Notes under the pieces: generated by a model
Database searches by the model: none
What the model was told of the DNA's origin: nothing
Seen by the model: only the letters and a program-made list of their open reading frames with translations
Program-made: the position numbers and the translations under genes
In this document: positions 56,850 to 63,585 of the stretch, one piece after another
Numbering within the stretch: position 1 is the stretch's first letter
How the letters are laid out: the number at the start of each line of letters is the position of its first letter
IMG/VR virus record: IMGVR_UViG_3300042914_003776
Span: 1 to 64,000 of that record
DNA length: 64,000 bases
Reading direction: 5' to 3' (one strand)
DNA from: a virus

Positions 56850-57122
56850 TCAGAAGAAACGACCCAGAAACTTCGGTAATTTCAAATACCATGCCATTCT
56901 ATCGGAATAGTATTTGCGATAACCTTTACGTTCTCTAAGAGTAACTAATTTAGTTCCTCTGAAGAACTCTGGATCATCTTGCCGGTACTTGCTATGCAAG
57001 TTAAGCCGGGCGTATTGTTGCTTAGTTAACTGTTGAATGTCCTCAATCTTACCAACCCTGAAGCTACCACCGTTTACTGGTTGACAATACCAGCACAAGA
57101 TTACATCGTCTTTTTGTACCAT
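56850..57122 (-). CDS. hypothetical protein (90 aa)
   Basis: MVQKDDVILCWYCQPVNGGS..., basic, with RERKGYRKYYSDRMAWYLKL. Possibly a DNA- or RNA-binding small protein. Own promoter and terminator. Confidence 0.6.
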   Translation of the reverse strand: MVQKDDVILCWYCQPVNGGSFRVGKIEDIQQLTKQQYARLNLHSKYRQDDPEFFRGTKLVTLRERKGYRKYYSDRMAWYLKLPKFLGRFF

Positions 57123-57142
57123 AACTTTCTCCTTATGTCACT

Positions 57143-57170
57143 ATTATACATTATCGGCAAAAGATGTCAA
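57143..57170 (-). promoter_or_regulatory. promoter of the 90-aa gene
   Basis: TTGACA, 16-bp spacer (contains CCGATAATG), TATAAT reading minus. The -35 overlaps the stop codon of the upstream micro-gene. Confidence 0.75.
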
Positions 57171-57244
57171 GTACTTTTAGAAAAATCCATGCTAGAAATT
57201 ACCCCAATTAGAATTAAAACAATTAAAAAAATAAATGAAATCAT
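57167..57244 (-). CDS. membrane micro-peptide (25 aa)
   Basis: MISFIFLIVLILIGVISSMD then FSKST: a single membrane helix. ATGA overlap with the upstream gene supports it. Confidence 0.4.
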   Translation of the reverse strand: MISFIFLIVLILIGVISSMDFSKST

Positions 57245-57588
57245 ATGAAATCTTTCTTTAGTCTCAATACTTCATAAGTAAGCCCGGTCACCCCTTTAAT
57301 TCTTTGGGGTACGCAAATATTTAATTCTTTTGTTCTTAATGCACCAAACCACCCCTTGTAATATAAAACGACGTTGAGAGTCCAGCCGTCCGGCACGAAA
57401 AATCGCAACCTATCCTTGTTGATATGGTTAACATTATCATAGCGCACAACATAGTCGGAGTCAAGACCTACGGCACGATATGTAACGGGTTTCCATAGCC
57501 ACGATTTGGGCAAATTAACTAAAACCTCATGATGAGATCCCTGCTTTCTAATTAAGACATACGAAAAAAACAATGAACTAAACCACAT
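57241..57588 (-). CDS. hypothetical protein (115 aa)
   Basis: Short hydrophobic N-terminus, then a beta-rich domain (VVRYDNVNHINKDRLRFFVP). Not recognised. Ends in ATGA with the micro-peptide. Confidence 0.55.
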   Translation of the reverse strand: MWFSSLFFSYVLIRKQGSHHEVLVNLPKSWLWKPVTYRAVGLDSDYVVRYDNVNHINKDRLRFFVPDGWTLNVVLYYKGWFGALRTKELNICVPQRIKGVTGLTYEVLRLKKDFI

Positions 57589-57606
57589 TTTATTTATCCT
57601 TTATAT

Positions 57607-57637
57607 AAAAAAAGGGGCCCCATTTCTGAGACCCCCC
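57607..57637 (-). terminator. terminator after the Fn3-like gene
   Basis: GGGGTCTCAGAAATGGGGCC hairpin region, then TTTTTTT on minus. Confidence 0.65.
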
Positions 57638-57654
57638 TACTCTGTCGATTTTGC

Positions 57655-57957
57655 TTATTCTTTGTTGTAGACTTTAACGACTTCTACAGCCAAGCCTGAA
57701 ACGGCCTGTGGTGCTTCTAGATCGCCAAGATTAAACTGCAAGCTTGCAGAGGCGTCCTGAGTACCGTCTGTTACGGTATGAACAACGACGTAGTCAGTCT
57801 TTTGTGAAAGTCCTTCTAGAACTACACTATCAACTGCGGCGTCTAGCGTGACTTCAGATACAACACCGCCATCAACGGTCTTGAGCACAACCACCTGAGA
57901 AACAACATCTTGCGAAACCGACAAAACCCAACTTACTTTTACATCTGCTACCATCAT
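57655..57957 (-). CDS. fibronectin type III-like small protein (100 aa)
   Basis: Beta-sandwich pattern: VKVSWVLSVSQDVVSQVVVL, LEGLSQKTDYVVVHTVTDGTQ and APQAVSGLAVEVV. This fits a single Fn3/Ig-like domain as found decorating phage virions. No signal peptide. Structural role is inference. Confidence 0.65.
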   Translation of the reverse strand: MMVADVKVSWVLSVSQDVVSQVVVLKTVDGGVVSEVTLDAAVDSVVLEGLSQKTDYVVVHTVTDGTQDASASLQFNLGDLEAPQAVSGLAVEVVKVYNKE

Positions 57958-58031
57958 AGATAAATCTCCTTAAAATAAAAAAGTGAAAGCCTACTATATA
58001 ATACCCAAAAACCGGGCACTATAATATTATT

Positions 58032-58202
58032 TTATAATAAAGATTCCACTTCGGAAAGAGTTAATAGCAGACTCATGGTGTCGTTCATTACATTAGCGTG
58101 CCATTCCCCACGTAACTTAACGAAACGGGTACAAGTGTACTCCGAGTTACCCGAACCTTCGGTGAAAACAACAATTTTACTACCAATGCCAAAAAGTTTC
58201 AT
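58032..58202 (-). CDS. small hypothetical protein (56 aa)
   Basis: MKLFGIGSKIVVFTEGSGNS..., ends LTLSEVESLL; small beta barrel likely. Between two genes with 3-bp spacing. Confidence 0.55.
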   Translation of the reverse strand: MKLFGIGSKIVVFTEGSGNSEYTCTRFVKLRGEWHANVMNDTMSLLLTLSEVESLL

Positions 58203-58205
58203 AAA

Positions 58206-58487
58206 CTATTCTCCTGAACCCTGTAATAAGTTTGACTCTTCTATTGTATCGTCTTGATCTTCTTTGTCAAGCTCGTCAATAAAATTTTCTATAGCATAAT
58301 CAAAAGTTGGTCCGATAGAAGGATACATACTATAAACGTTGTCGTCAACCAACGATCCCCCAGCCTTCCATCGTTCATATTCTTCGGGCGCATAATCTTT
58401 AATAAACTGCTTAATAGACTTATAATCACGCATAAAGTTATTAAACATATCCTGCATTTCATCTGGATCTAAACCTAAGTAGCTCAT
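58206..58487 (-). CDS. hypothetical acidic protein (93 aa)
   Basis: MSYLGLDPDEMQDMFNNFMR..., helical N-terminus and very acidic C-terminus (ELDKEDQDDTIEE). Own promoter at 58518. Confidence 0.6.
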   Translation of the reverse strand: MSYLGLDPDEMQDMFNNFMRDYKSIKQFIKDYAPEEYERWKAGGSLVDDNVYSMYPSIGPTFDYAIENFIDELDKEDQDDTIEESNLLQGSGE

Positions 58488-58517
58488 ACTATATCCTTTA
58501 TTAAAGTATTTACCTTA

Positions 58518-58546
58518 ATTATACACTAGGGGCCGACTATTGTCAA
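58518..58546 (-). promoter_or_regulatory. promoter of the 93-aa acidic protein
   Basis: TTGACA, 17-bp spacer, TATAAT reading minus, about 30 bp before the start. Confidence 0.75.
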
Positions 58547-58551
58547 GAGCA

Positions 58552-58616
58552 AAAACTAAAATCCTACTGACTATTTTCCGTCACGGTCGCCCCTATTATT
58601 AGGGGGATAACAGCCC
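58552..58616 (-). repeat. CCCCTA/AGTCAGTAG repeat, copy 5
   Basis: Minus: CTGTTATCCCCCTAATAATA, then GGGGCGACCGTGACGG and ATAGTCAGTAGGATTTT. More diverged copy, directly upstream of the 58518 promoter; overlaps the end of the 38-aa membrane gene. Confidence 0.65.
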
Positions 58617-58715
58617 CAGAAATAGGTTCTTGAAAAACACAACCGTAATAACAAAAAAAGAAACATAAGTCCAGATAATAGAAATAATCTGAATAATTAA
58701 GCTGACTGCTCTCAT
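58599..58715 (-). CDS. small membrane protein (38 aa)
   Basis: Start MRAVSLIIQIISIIWTYVSF (58715), with GGAGGA 5 bases upstream, an unusually strong RBS. Two hydrophobic segments, holin-like size, function unknown. Confidence 0.6.
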   Translation of the reverse strand: MRAVSLIIQIISIIWTYVSFFVITVVFFKNLFLGLLSP

Positions 58716-58728
58716 ATTGTCCTCCAGT

Positions 58729-58756
58729 ATTATACTATATCGGCCTTTACTGTCAA
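58729..58756 (-). promoter_or_regulatory. promoter of the 38-aa membrane protein
   Basis: TTGACA, 16-bp spacer, TATAAT reading minus. Confidence 0.75.
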
Positions 58757-58786
58757 TAGCTTGAGAATATTTTTTCTTTATTTTAA

Positions 58787-58837
58787 GCCCCACTTTAGAG
58801 GGGGCCCGGCCGGCCCGGTCCCCCCTTTCGGGGGGAT
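58787..58837. repeat. GC-rich palindrome element, copy 3
   Basis: AGAGGGGGCCCGGCCGGCCC core with CCCCCC/GGGGGG arms. Confidence 0.85.
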
Positions 58838-58852
58838 CTTGGTGGCATACAT

Positions 58853-58884
58853 AAAAAAAGGGGCCCTCCGTCGAGAGCCCCTAA
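58853..58884 (-). terminator. intrinsic terminator
   Basis: GGGGCTCTCGACGGAGGGCC-CC hairpin then TTTTTTT on minus; ends transcription from the 59 kb RNA region. Confidence 0.8.
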
Positions 58885-59187
58885 GTTATAGTTATATGTT
58901 TGGCTTGTAGCTTACCGCAGTATCTACAATTTTTAAACTCTTGCGAGTGCCAGATTCTTAATCACTCACCACTATTTTTTCTCTTTCAAGTGGGTCAAGG
59001 TGGGCGAATTATTAGGTTTATCCCGAAACCGGATGTTTAAAGTTGTCCCAAAACCGGCCTTTTTACCTCACCGAGAGGCGTTTTAGGTTGTCGCTAACCG
59101 GATGCCTCGCCATCGGCCCAAATGGCATTTACTTTTTAACGTGACAAAGGCTAACGACACGGATGGTTAAGCCATCAGCTTTCCGGA
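58885..59187 (-). other. non-coding region with three imperfect repeats
   Basis: About 300 bp without an open frame. Plus strand shows three related blocks: TAGGTTTATCCCGAAACCGG (59012), AAAGTTGTCCCAAAACCGG (59039) and TAGGTTGTCGCTAACCGG (59083). Could be a structured RNA transcribed with the tRNA-like element upstream. Confidence 0.5.
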
Positions 59188-59264
59188 AGTTGCTAGTGCT
59201 GGAATCGAACCAACATACAACCATTCTAGCAAACGGCTATTCGCTGCATTACCACGTTGCCAAC
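59188..59264 (-). tRNA. tRNA-like, probable Ser (GCU) anticodon, irregular
   Basis: T-arm GTTGG-TTCGATT-CCAGC is standard. The anticodon arm GCCGT/ATGGT holds an 8-nt loop TTGCTAGA, best read as GCU. Acceptor GTTGGCA / TAGCAAC has two mismatches. Short variable loop, unlike normal tRNA-Ser. Confidence 0.5.
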
Positions 59265-59397
59265 GTCTCCCATTTTTGCTTCATATGCAAATAGGATGCT
59301 GGGATTTTGCACCCTTGTTTTAACGAGAAGAAGGGCCCTTTTTCTAATTCTCCGACCAGCTCTAGACTGGATTGGCAGCTTCTCTTCCTCTCTTTTT

Positions 59398-59425
59398 ATT
59401 ATACCACTATCTTTATCGTTGTCAA
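59398..59425 (-). promoter_or_regulatory. promoter of the 59.2 kb tRNA-like/RNA region
   Basis: TTGACA, 16-bp spacer, TATAAT reading minus. Confidence 0.75.
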
Positions 59426-59435
59426 GTACAAACTA

Positions 59436-59672
59436 TCAAAATCCTACGAATTCCATCTCAAGATCAATAGAAGCCAGTCTAGCTATTGAACCATTTTTAA
59501 GTTTAGCTGTTACTTCACCGGTTGAGTCACAAATGGATTGAATTTCAGCATCTTCTAAATCTTGTTCCGTATACGATACATCTTCCAATTCAGCATCATC
59601 AATCCATGCGGTTCCATCATTGCAGTAATAGTCAGCCCTGATTGAATACTTCCAGCCGTTGATTGGTTTCAT
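59436..59672 (-). CDS. hypothetical protein (78 aa)
   Basis: MKPINGWKYSIRADYYCNDG..., acidic beta-rich protein. Ends 10 bp before the next promoter. Not recognised. Confidence 0.55.
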   Translation of the reverse strand: MKPINGWKYSIRADYYCNDGTAWIDDAELEDVSYTEQDLEDAEIQSICDSTGEVTAKLKNGSIARLASIDLEMEFVGF

Positions 59673-59682
59673 TGTTAGCCCT

Positions 59683-59898
59683 TTATGGATCTTCGTTTTC
59701 TAGCGTTTCAGTATCGTAATCTTCTAGCTCTAAATTAAGAGCCTTTGCGATGATTTCACAGTCCCAAGCCATCATATCGAAACCCTCTAGACCCTCATCC
59801 GTGCTATAATCCCAAACTCCGTCAAGAGCGTCATAGCATGAATTTCGTAGGCGCTGTAATGCGTCTTTGACTTCTTTCAATTTTTCTGTGTCAATCAT
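59683..59898 (-). CDS. hypothetical protein (71 aa)
   Basis: Start at MIDTEKLKEVKDAL (59898). Ends MAWDCEIIAKALNLELEDYD. Similar in layout to the 71-aa protein at 61038 (ECMIEKCQVIAEVLGFNLED), so a small paralog pair. Confidence 0.55.
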   Translation of the reverse strand: MIDTEKLKEVKDALQRLRNSCYDALDGVWDYSTDEGLEGFDMMAWDCEIIAKALNLELEDYDTETLENEDP

Positions 59899-59924
59899 AA
59901 TATACCTTTCTAAAGTAAAAAAGC

Positions 59925-60106
59925 GGGGAATGGTTGGATTCGAACCAACATAAAGGCTTGATGATTGCCCCAAGACTTTTTAGATATTTTCTCTCGCGTC
60001 CATCACTGGGATTCATCACTTCCACATTTCCGACGCGATACCTTTTTTCTAAAAATTCTTGACCGTAGGTTTAATGCTACGTGCTTTGCCGTTAAGCTAC
60101 ATCCCC
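59925..60106 (-). tRNA. tRNA-Leu (UAA)-like gene with about 110-nt insertion
   Basis: Acceptor GGGGATG / CATTCCC, D-arm AGCTTAACGGCAAAGC, anticodon stem CGTAG/CTACG with an 8-nt loop CATTAAAC (UAA). T-arm GTTGG-TTCGAAT-CCAAC. Between the anticodon and T arms about 110 nt form long stems: CAAGA-TTTTTAGA pairs with TCTAAAAA-TCTTG, and CGCGTC with GACGCG. No group I intron core recognised. Confidence 0.6.
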
Positions 60107-60119
60107 GTGTTGTTCTTCT

Positions 60120-60147
60120 ATTATACATTATCGACTGTCGTTGTCAA
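60120..60147 (-). promoter_or_regulatory. promoter of the tRNA-Leu-like gene
   Basis: TTGACA, 16-bp spacer with CGATAATG, TATAAT reading minus, 14 bp upstream of the RNA. Confidence 0.78.
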
Positions 60148-60718
60148 TAGTATTAGAATATTTTTTCCAAATTTCTAAATCTAGTTCAGCCGGGCTTTTG
60201 TGAGCTTGGTCACAGTAATCTAAAAAGATTCGTTCCAATTCAGCGTATTTCTTGTTGGTCGGAGTGCTTTTGGGCGCGTCGTGTCCCTGTTCTCTTAACC
60301 ATCGTAAAATATGGGTGTCTAGCACTGCATGCCTAGCATTACGTTGCGAGTGCACCACAAAAAATGAAGCGGTCTTTCTTCCTACTCCATAAACTTGTTC
60401 AAGATCATCGGCCTTAACACACGACAAAGAATCTTTTAGCTTAACAATTTCGCTGAATGCCCGGGTAATTCTTTTATATTGACCCAATTTATGAATTTGT
60501 GTTACTCGCAAAAGGGCCGAGTCGGATATCTTGTTAAGATGAATAATCCACTCAAATGGGGTCATTGTGCCCATCTGACAAGGGGTAAACAAAAAGCTTT
60601 CAAGCTTTCTTGCGGTTTGACGAGCGTTCTTGCCTGCAACCAAAATAGAAAACAAGGCGAATTCTTCTAACTCAAACTGACTACGATCAAATTTTGTAAT
60701 TTGCTCTGGAATAATCAT
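60128..60718 (-). CDS. HhH-GPD DNA glycosylase (endonuclease III-like)
   Basis: 196 aa. Helix-hairpin-helix VYGVGRKTASFFVVHS followed by the GPD Asp in VLDTHILRWL. No Fe-S cluster cysteines at the C-terminus. Base-excision repair of oxidised or deaminated bases; substrate unknown. Confidence 0.82.
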   Translation of the reverse strand: MIIPEQITKFDRSQFELEEFALFSILVAGKNARQTARKLESFLFTPCQMGTMTPFEWIIHLNKISDSALLRVTQIHKLGQYKRITRAFSEIVKLKDSLSCVKADDLEQVYGVGRKTASFFVVHSQRNARHAVLDTHILRWLREQGHDAPKSTPTNKKYAELERIFLDYCDQAHKSPAELDLEIWKKYSNTIDNDSR

Positions 60719-60740
60719 CCTTTTGGCTCCTTATGTAAGT

Positions 60741-60768
60741 ATTATACTATACAAACTAAGAATGTCAA
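60741..60768 (-). promoter_or_regulatory. promoter of the HhH-GPD gene
   Basis: TTGACA, 16-bp spacer, TATAAT reading minus; overlaps the stop of the lipoprotein gene. Confidence 0.75.
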
Positions 60769-60899
60769 TAGCTAGAATTTATTTCAAAAGAAATTTCGTA
60801 CTTATCAGATTCCGGCTGGGCCTTTACTGTAACCCTGTTCACCTGAGTAGTAGCACAACCTGTACACAATACAACCAAGATCAAAACTAGATATTTCAT
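60765..60899 (-). CDS. small lipoprotein (44 aa)
   Basis: MKYLVLILVVLCTGCATTQV: signal peptide with lipobox LCTGC and lipidated Cys at position 15. Mature part only about 30 aa. GGAG RBS. Outer-membrane spanin (Rz1-like) is one possibility; a superinfection lipoprotein is another. Confidence 0.7.
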   Translation of the reverse strand: MKYLVLILVVLCTGCATTQVNRVTVKAQPESDKYEISFEINSSY

Positions 60900-60971
60900 A
60901 TTCTTAACTCCTTATACCATATATATCGGCAAGGCGTCAAGAGAACATGAGATAAAAAAGAAAAAAGATAT

Positions 60972-61022
60972 ACCCCCCGAAAGAGGGGGCCCGGCCGGCC
61001 CGGCTCCCCCCGTTAGAGGGGT
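60972..61022. repeat. GC-rich palindrome element, copy 4
   Basis: GAGGGGGCCCGGCCGGCCCGG core with CCCCCC arms, then TTAGAGGGG. Follows the 61038 gene. Confidence 0.85.
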
Positions 61023-61037
61023 AGCACTTTGGGGGTA

Positions 61038-61253
61038 TTAGTCTTCTAAATTAAAACCAAGAACTTCAGCGATTACTTGACACTTTTCTATCATGCATTC
61101 AGAATGACCAAGCAAATCATCGAGACTGTCACCTGTTTCAAAATCAATTGGTTCGATACCACCTTCGTTAACAATTTTATTGAAAGAGCTGTACATCTCC
61201 TGCACTAAATTTTTAACTTCATTTAACTGAGCCGCTTTAACAAAAAACTCCAT
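61038..61253 (-). CDS. hypothetical protein (71 aa)
   Basis: MEFFVKAAQLNEVKNLVQEM..., helical. Paralog-like to the 59683 gene. Internal promoter of the upstream gene (61312) may drive it. Confidence 0.55.
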   Translation of the reverse strand: MEFFVKAAQLNEVKNLVQEMYSSFNKIVNEGGIEPIDFETGDSLDDLLGHSECMIEKCQVIAEVLGFNLED

Positions 61254-61614
61254 CGCACTGTCCTCTCAACTTAGATTTACAACCTTCCATTCCTAACCAC
61301 ACAACATCTGCATTATACACGGCTTTTTCGTTGTTGTCAACAAAAGAGCAGTATTTATAAGGATTATATTTAATGGGGCGATTCCAAATACCTTCAAACG
61401 AAGGTGTCCTAATCTCCAAGCGTTCTGCAACAACGTAAGCATGAACATTCTTACGCTGATCTTTTAGGACACGTTTCCGGCCCTTCTGCGAGACCCTAAA
61501 TTCTACGTTATAGGCGATTATATTTGTATGGTGGCCGACCACCTTGCCCCGGTGCTTAACAGAGTAGCAATCTCTATGCAAGTTCCAATAAACGTAATAG
61601 CGGGCTTTACTCAT
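61237..61614 (-). CDS. hypothetical basic protein (125 aa)
   Basis: Start MSKARYYVYWNLHRDCYSVK (61614). Conserved-looking LHRDCYSVKHRGKVVGH motif, basic, with C-terminal Cys residues. Small RNA- or DNA-binding protein possible. Confidence 0.6.
   Translation of the reverse strand: MSKARYYVYWNLHRDCYSVKHRGKVVGHHTNIIAYNVEFRVSQKGRKRVLKDQRKNVHAYVVAERLEIRTPSFEGIWNRPIKYNPYKYCSFVDNNEKAVYNADVVWLGMEGCKSKLRGQCDGVFC
61312..61340 (-). promoter_or_regulatory. promoter inside the 125-aa gene
   Basis: TTGACA, 17-bp spacer, TATAAT reading minus; would transcribe the 61038 gene. Confidence 0.65.
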
Positions 61615-61619
61615 GGCTT

Positions 61620-61814
61620 TCACTTATAATAAACCAAATAAATCTCGTCTGCGTCCATTTTATACCCTGACTTATCGCCTGTCAAGAGGTCATTTACTGG
61701 AAAAAACTCATCGCCAAAAGAAAAGTTTTCGTCAGCCGCAAGAACTTCTACTTCTTGTCTTAGTTGCTCGGGTGAAAGCCTCTTAAGCTTTTCTAATAAT
61801 TCTTTATAGGTCAT
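61620..61814 (-). CDS. hypothetical protein (64 aa)
   Basis: Start MTYKELLEKLKRLSPEQLRQ (61814); helical then small beta part ending ADEIYLVYYK. RBS-less but tightly spaced. Confidence 0.55.
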   Translation of the reverse strand: MTYKELLEKLKRLSPEQLRQEVEVLAADENFSFGDEFFPVNDLLTGDKSGYKMDADEIYLVYYK

Positions 61815-61815
61815 G

Positions 61816-62187
61816 TCATTTCTTTTCTCCAATTAGATATACAACTTTACCATTCTCAGAATCATCAAGTTCAACATTGAAGTGTAAACTGTATTCTTTT
61901 TCATACCTTGCTTTAAGTTTTTGAAGTGCCTCAATGGCTTCATCAATACTATTACACTCAAAAATATCCCAAAGATCTATGTGTTTAATCAGCCTATCTT
62001 CCATTACTTTCTCCTTACGAGGCTTTCGCCCCGCTCCTTCGCGTTTTCCGCCGTGGGTCATGTACAATCTCCGCCTTTCGTCTACTGAACGAGTTATCAC
62101 CGCTATGATGCTGTTGCCCTCGCATGAGTCACAAATTGAAGTGTTGTGTGAATACAACAATGAACCGCATTTCCTACAATTTTTCAT
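61816..62187 (-). CDS. zinc-ribbon protein with GGKREGAGRKPRK basic motif (123 aa)
   Basis: Start MKNCRKCGSLLYSHN (62187). CxxC pairs form a zinc ribbon; the GGKREGAGRKPRK segment is the AT-hook-like motif of phage DNA-binding proteins. C-terminal domain NSIDEAIEALQKLKARYE. Probably DNA-binding. Confidence 0.65.
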   Translation of the reverse strand: MKNCRKCGSLLYSHNTSICDSCEGNSIIAVITRSVDERRRLYMTHGGKREGAGRKPRKEKVMEDRLIKHIDLWDIFECNSIDEAIEALQKLKARYEKEYSLHFNVELDDSENGKVVYLIGEKK

Positions 62188-62342
62188 ATTCGACACTCGC
62201 TGCATTCTCTTGGCTCTGATAATTCAACAATGTGCCACTCTGTATCGTCGTCCTCGCAATAAAGCAGGGCCGAATCGTGGTCAATAAATGGGCCAACAAA
62301 ACTTAATCCGTCTACAAAATTACCATAAACAATTACAAACAT
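62184..62342 (-). CDS. hypothetical protein (52 aa)
   Basis: MFVIVYGNFVDGLSFVGPFI..., ends EPRECSECRI; ATGA overlap with the zinc-ribbon gene. Small beta protein. Confidence 0.6.
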   Translation of the reverse strand: MFVIVYGNFVDGLSFVGPFIDHDSALLYCEDDDTEWHIVELSEPRECSECRI

Positions 62343-62343
62343 A

Positions 62344-62505
62344 TTATTTTCCCTTTCTCAAAGCCCTTACAGTAAGTCTTAAACTAATCATTGCTAGCTC
62401 TGGACTTGGCCCTTGACCGTGACAATTAGCAAACTCGCCACCTAATAAAGTAGCAACATATAAACCGTTCCAGTGACTAAATTGAATGTGTGCCTTGATA
62501 TCCAT
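62344..62505 (-). CDS. hypothetical protein (53 aa)
   Basis: MDIKAHIQFSHWNGLYVATL..., ends RLTVRALRKGK; one base from the next gene. GGAG upstream. Not recognised. Confidence 0.6.
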   Translation of the reverse strand: MDIKAHIQFSHWNGLYVATLLGGEFANCHGQGPSPELAMISLRLTVRALRKGK

Positions 62506-62524
62506 TGCTTTCTCCTTTACGATG

Positions 62525-62552
62525 ATTATACACTATACATCGTCACTGTCAA
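62525..62552 (-). promoter_or_regulatory. promoter of the 62.5-61.6 kb operon
   Basis: TTGACA, 16-bp spacer, TATAAT reading minus. Confidence 0.78.
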
Positions 62553-62586
62553 GGCCCGGAGTTTAATAAAAGATATATTTTTCTTT

Positions 62587-62638
62587 ACCCCCACAAAAGA
62601 GGGGGCCCGGCCGGCCCGGCGCCCCCCGTTAGAGGGGC
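62587..62638. repeat. GC-rich palindrome element, copy 5
   Basis: AGAGGGGGCCCGGCCGGCCC core, then CGGCGCCCCCCGTTAGAGGGG; between the 62649 gene and the next promoter. Confidence 0.85.
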
Positions 62639-62648
62639 TACCTTTTAG

Positions 62649-62855
62649 CTAGTTCTTGGCAACGATCTTTTTGAGGCTCAGCGTTCGATAGCCACCGTTT
62701 GCACAATCGACGGTGATATACTTGCCATTAGGGCCGATACCCCTCTTTTCAACTACTCCACTGATAGAACGCAAGATATTGCGATTACCATGCAAAGGAT
62801 AAAAAACATCGACCACGCTACCAACTTTAGCACCGATAGCCTTAAAAGAAACCAT
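62649..62855 (-). CDS. hypothetical protein (68 aa)
   Basis: MVSFKAIGAKVGSVVDVFYP..., an SH3-like small beta barrel by pattern; ends GGYRTLSLKKIVAKN. Higher GC. Confidence 0.6.
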   Translation of the reverse strand: MVSFKAIGAKVGSVVDVFYPLHGNRNILRSISGVVEKRGIGPNGKYITVDCANGGYRTLSLKKIVAKN

Positions 62856-62885
62856 ATAAAATCCTTAAAAATAATAAATTTTAAA

Positions 62886-62924
62886 CAAAGGATGCGACAG
62901 CTACATCTCTGCAACTGTCGCACC
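62886..62924 (-). terminator. terminator after the 62941 gene
   Basis: TGCGACAG...CTGTCGCA stem with a short T-rich tail on minus. Confidence 0.65.
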
Positions 62925-62940
62925 CCCACACAAAGAAAAA

Positions 62941-63153
62941 CTACGCTTCTTTAGTCGCAAACTTTTCAGCCTGATCTTTTCGGTAACGCTCTTGACGCTC
63001 AACAAGGGCTTTAATTAGAGAGTCTAGGCCAGACGCTCCAACCTTAACGGAAACCTCGTTATTCTCGCTGTCACGAAATTCGATTGAATCGTAATTCCAA
63101 CCAATATAGGTCGTAGAAGCATCAAACGAAACCGACTGTTTAACCTTGAGCAT
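62941..63153 (-). CDS. hypothetical protein (70 aa)
   Basis: MLKVKQSVSFDASTTYIGWN..., beta-hairpin then a helical Arg/Lys-rich tail. Not recognised. Confidence 0.6.
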   Translation of the reverse strand: MLKVKQSVSFDASTTYIGWNYDSIEFRDSENNEVSVKVGASGLDSLIKALVERQERYRKDQAEKFATKEA

Positions 63154-63191
63154 TTTAGCTCTCCTAACAAAGAAATGAAACTTACACTCTA

Positions 63192-63219
63192 ATTATACCG
63201 GGCGATCAATGATTGTCAA
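63192..63219 (-). promoter_or_regulatory. promoter of the 70-aa gene
   Basis: TTGACA, 16-bp spacer, TATAAT reading minus; overlaps the end of the 89-aa gene. Confidence 0.7.
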
Positions 63220-63475
63220 ATTTCAGACCGTTAATTTCAAAATACTTTTCGCAATCATTCTTGGAGTCAATCAAGCTCTTTCCGGTGCGTTCCTTATAAA
63301 GTTTAACACACGCAAGCTTACCACGATGCTGACCCTCATACTGTTCTTCAACAGTCAAATAAATAGAATGAGCGGTCACTTCACAAAGCTTAATAATTAA
63401 CTTTGCTACGTGAGAATCCAAGAAAGGGGCAGACTTTGCCGCATTCAATAAATGTCGGATGGCTTCAGTATTCAT
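63206..63475 (-). CDS. hypothetical protein (89 aa)
   Basis: MNTEAIRHLLNAAKSAPFLD..., helical with KLYKERTGKSLIDSKNDCEK. GGAG upstream. Not recognised. Confidence 0.6.
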   Translation of the reverse strand: MNTEAIRHLLNAAKSAPFLDSHVAKLIIKLCEVTAHSIYLTVEEQYEGQHRGKLACVKLYKERTGKSLIDSKNDCEKYFEINGLKFDNH

Positions 63476-63494
63476 TCGTTTTCTCCTTTTCCTT

Positions 63495-63522
63495 ATTATA
63501 CATTATCGACAGAGGTTGTCAA
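63495..63522 (-). promoter_or_regulatory. promoter of the 89-aa gene
   Basis: TTGACA, 16-bp spacer containing CGATAATG, TATAAT reading minus. Confidence 0.78.
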
Positions 63523-63585
63523 GTTCTTTAGTAAAAATCTTACAAGTTCTTTCGGCCCGGCTTGCCCTAATTAATAGGGGGAAAA

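Noticed and set aside
59925-60106. Group I intron in tRNA-Leu (UAA)
   Set aside because: The insertion lies after the anticodon stem, is only about 110 nt, and no conserved P/Q/R/S core is visible.
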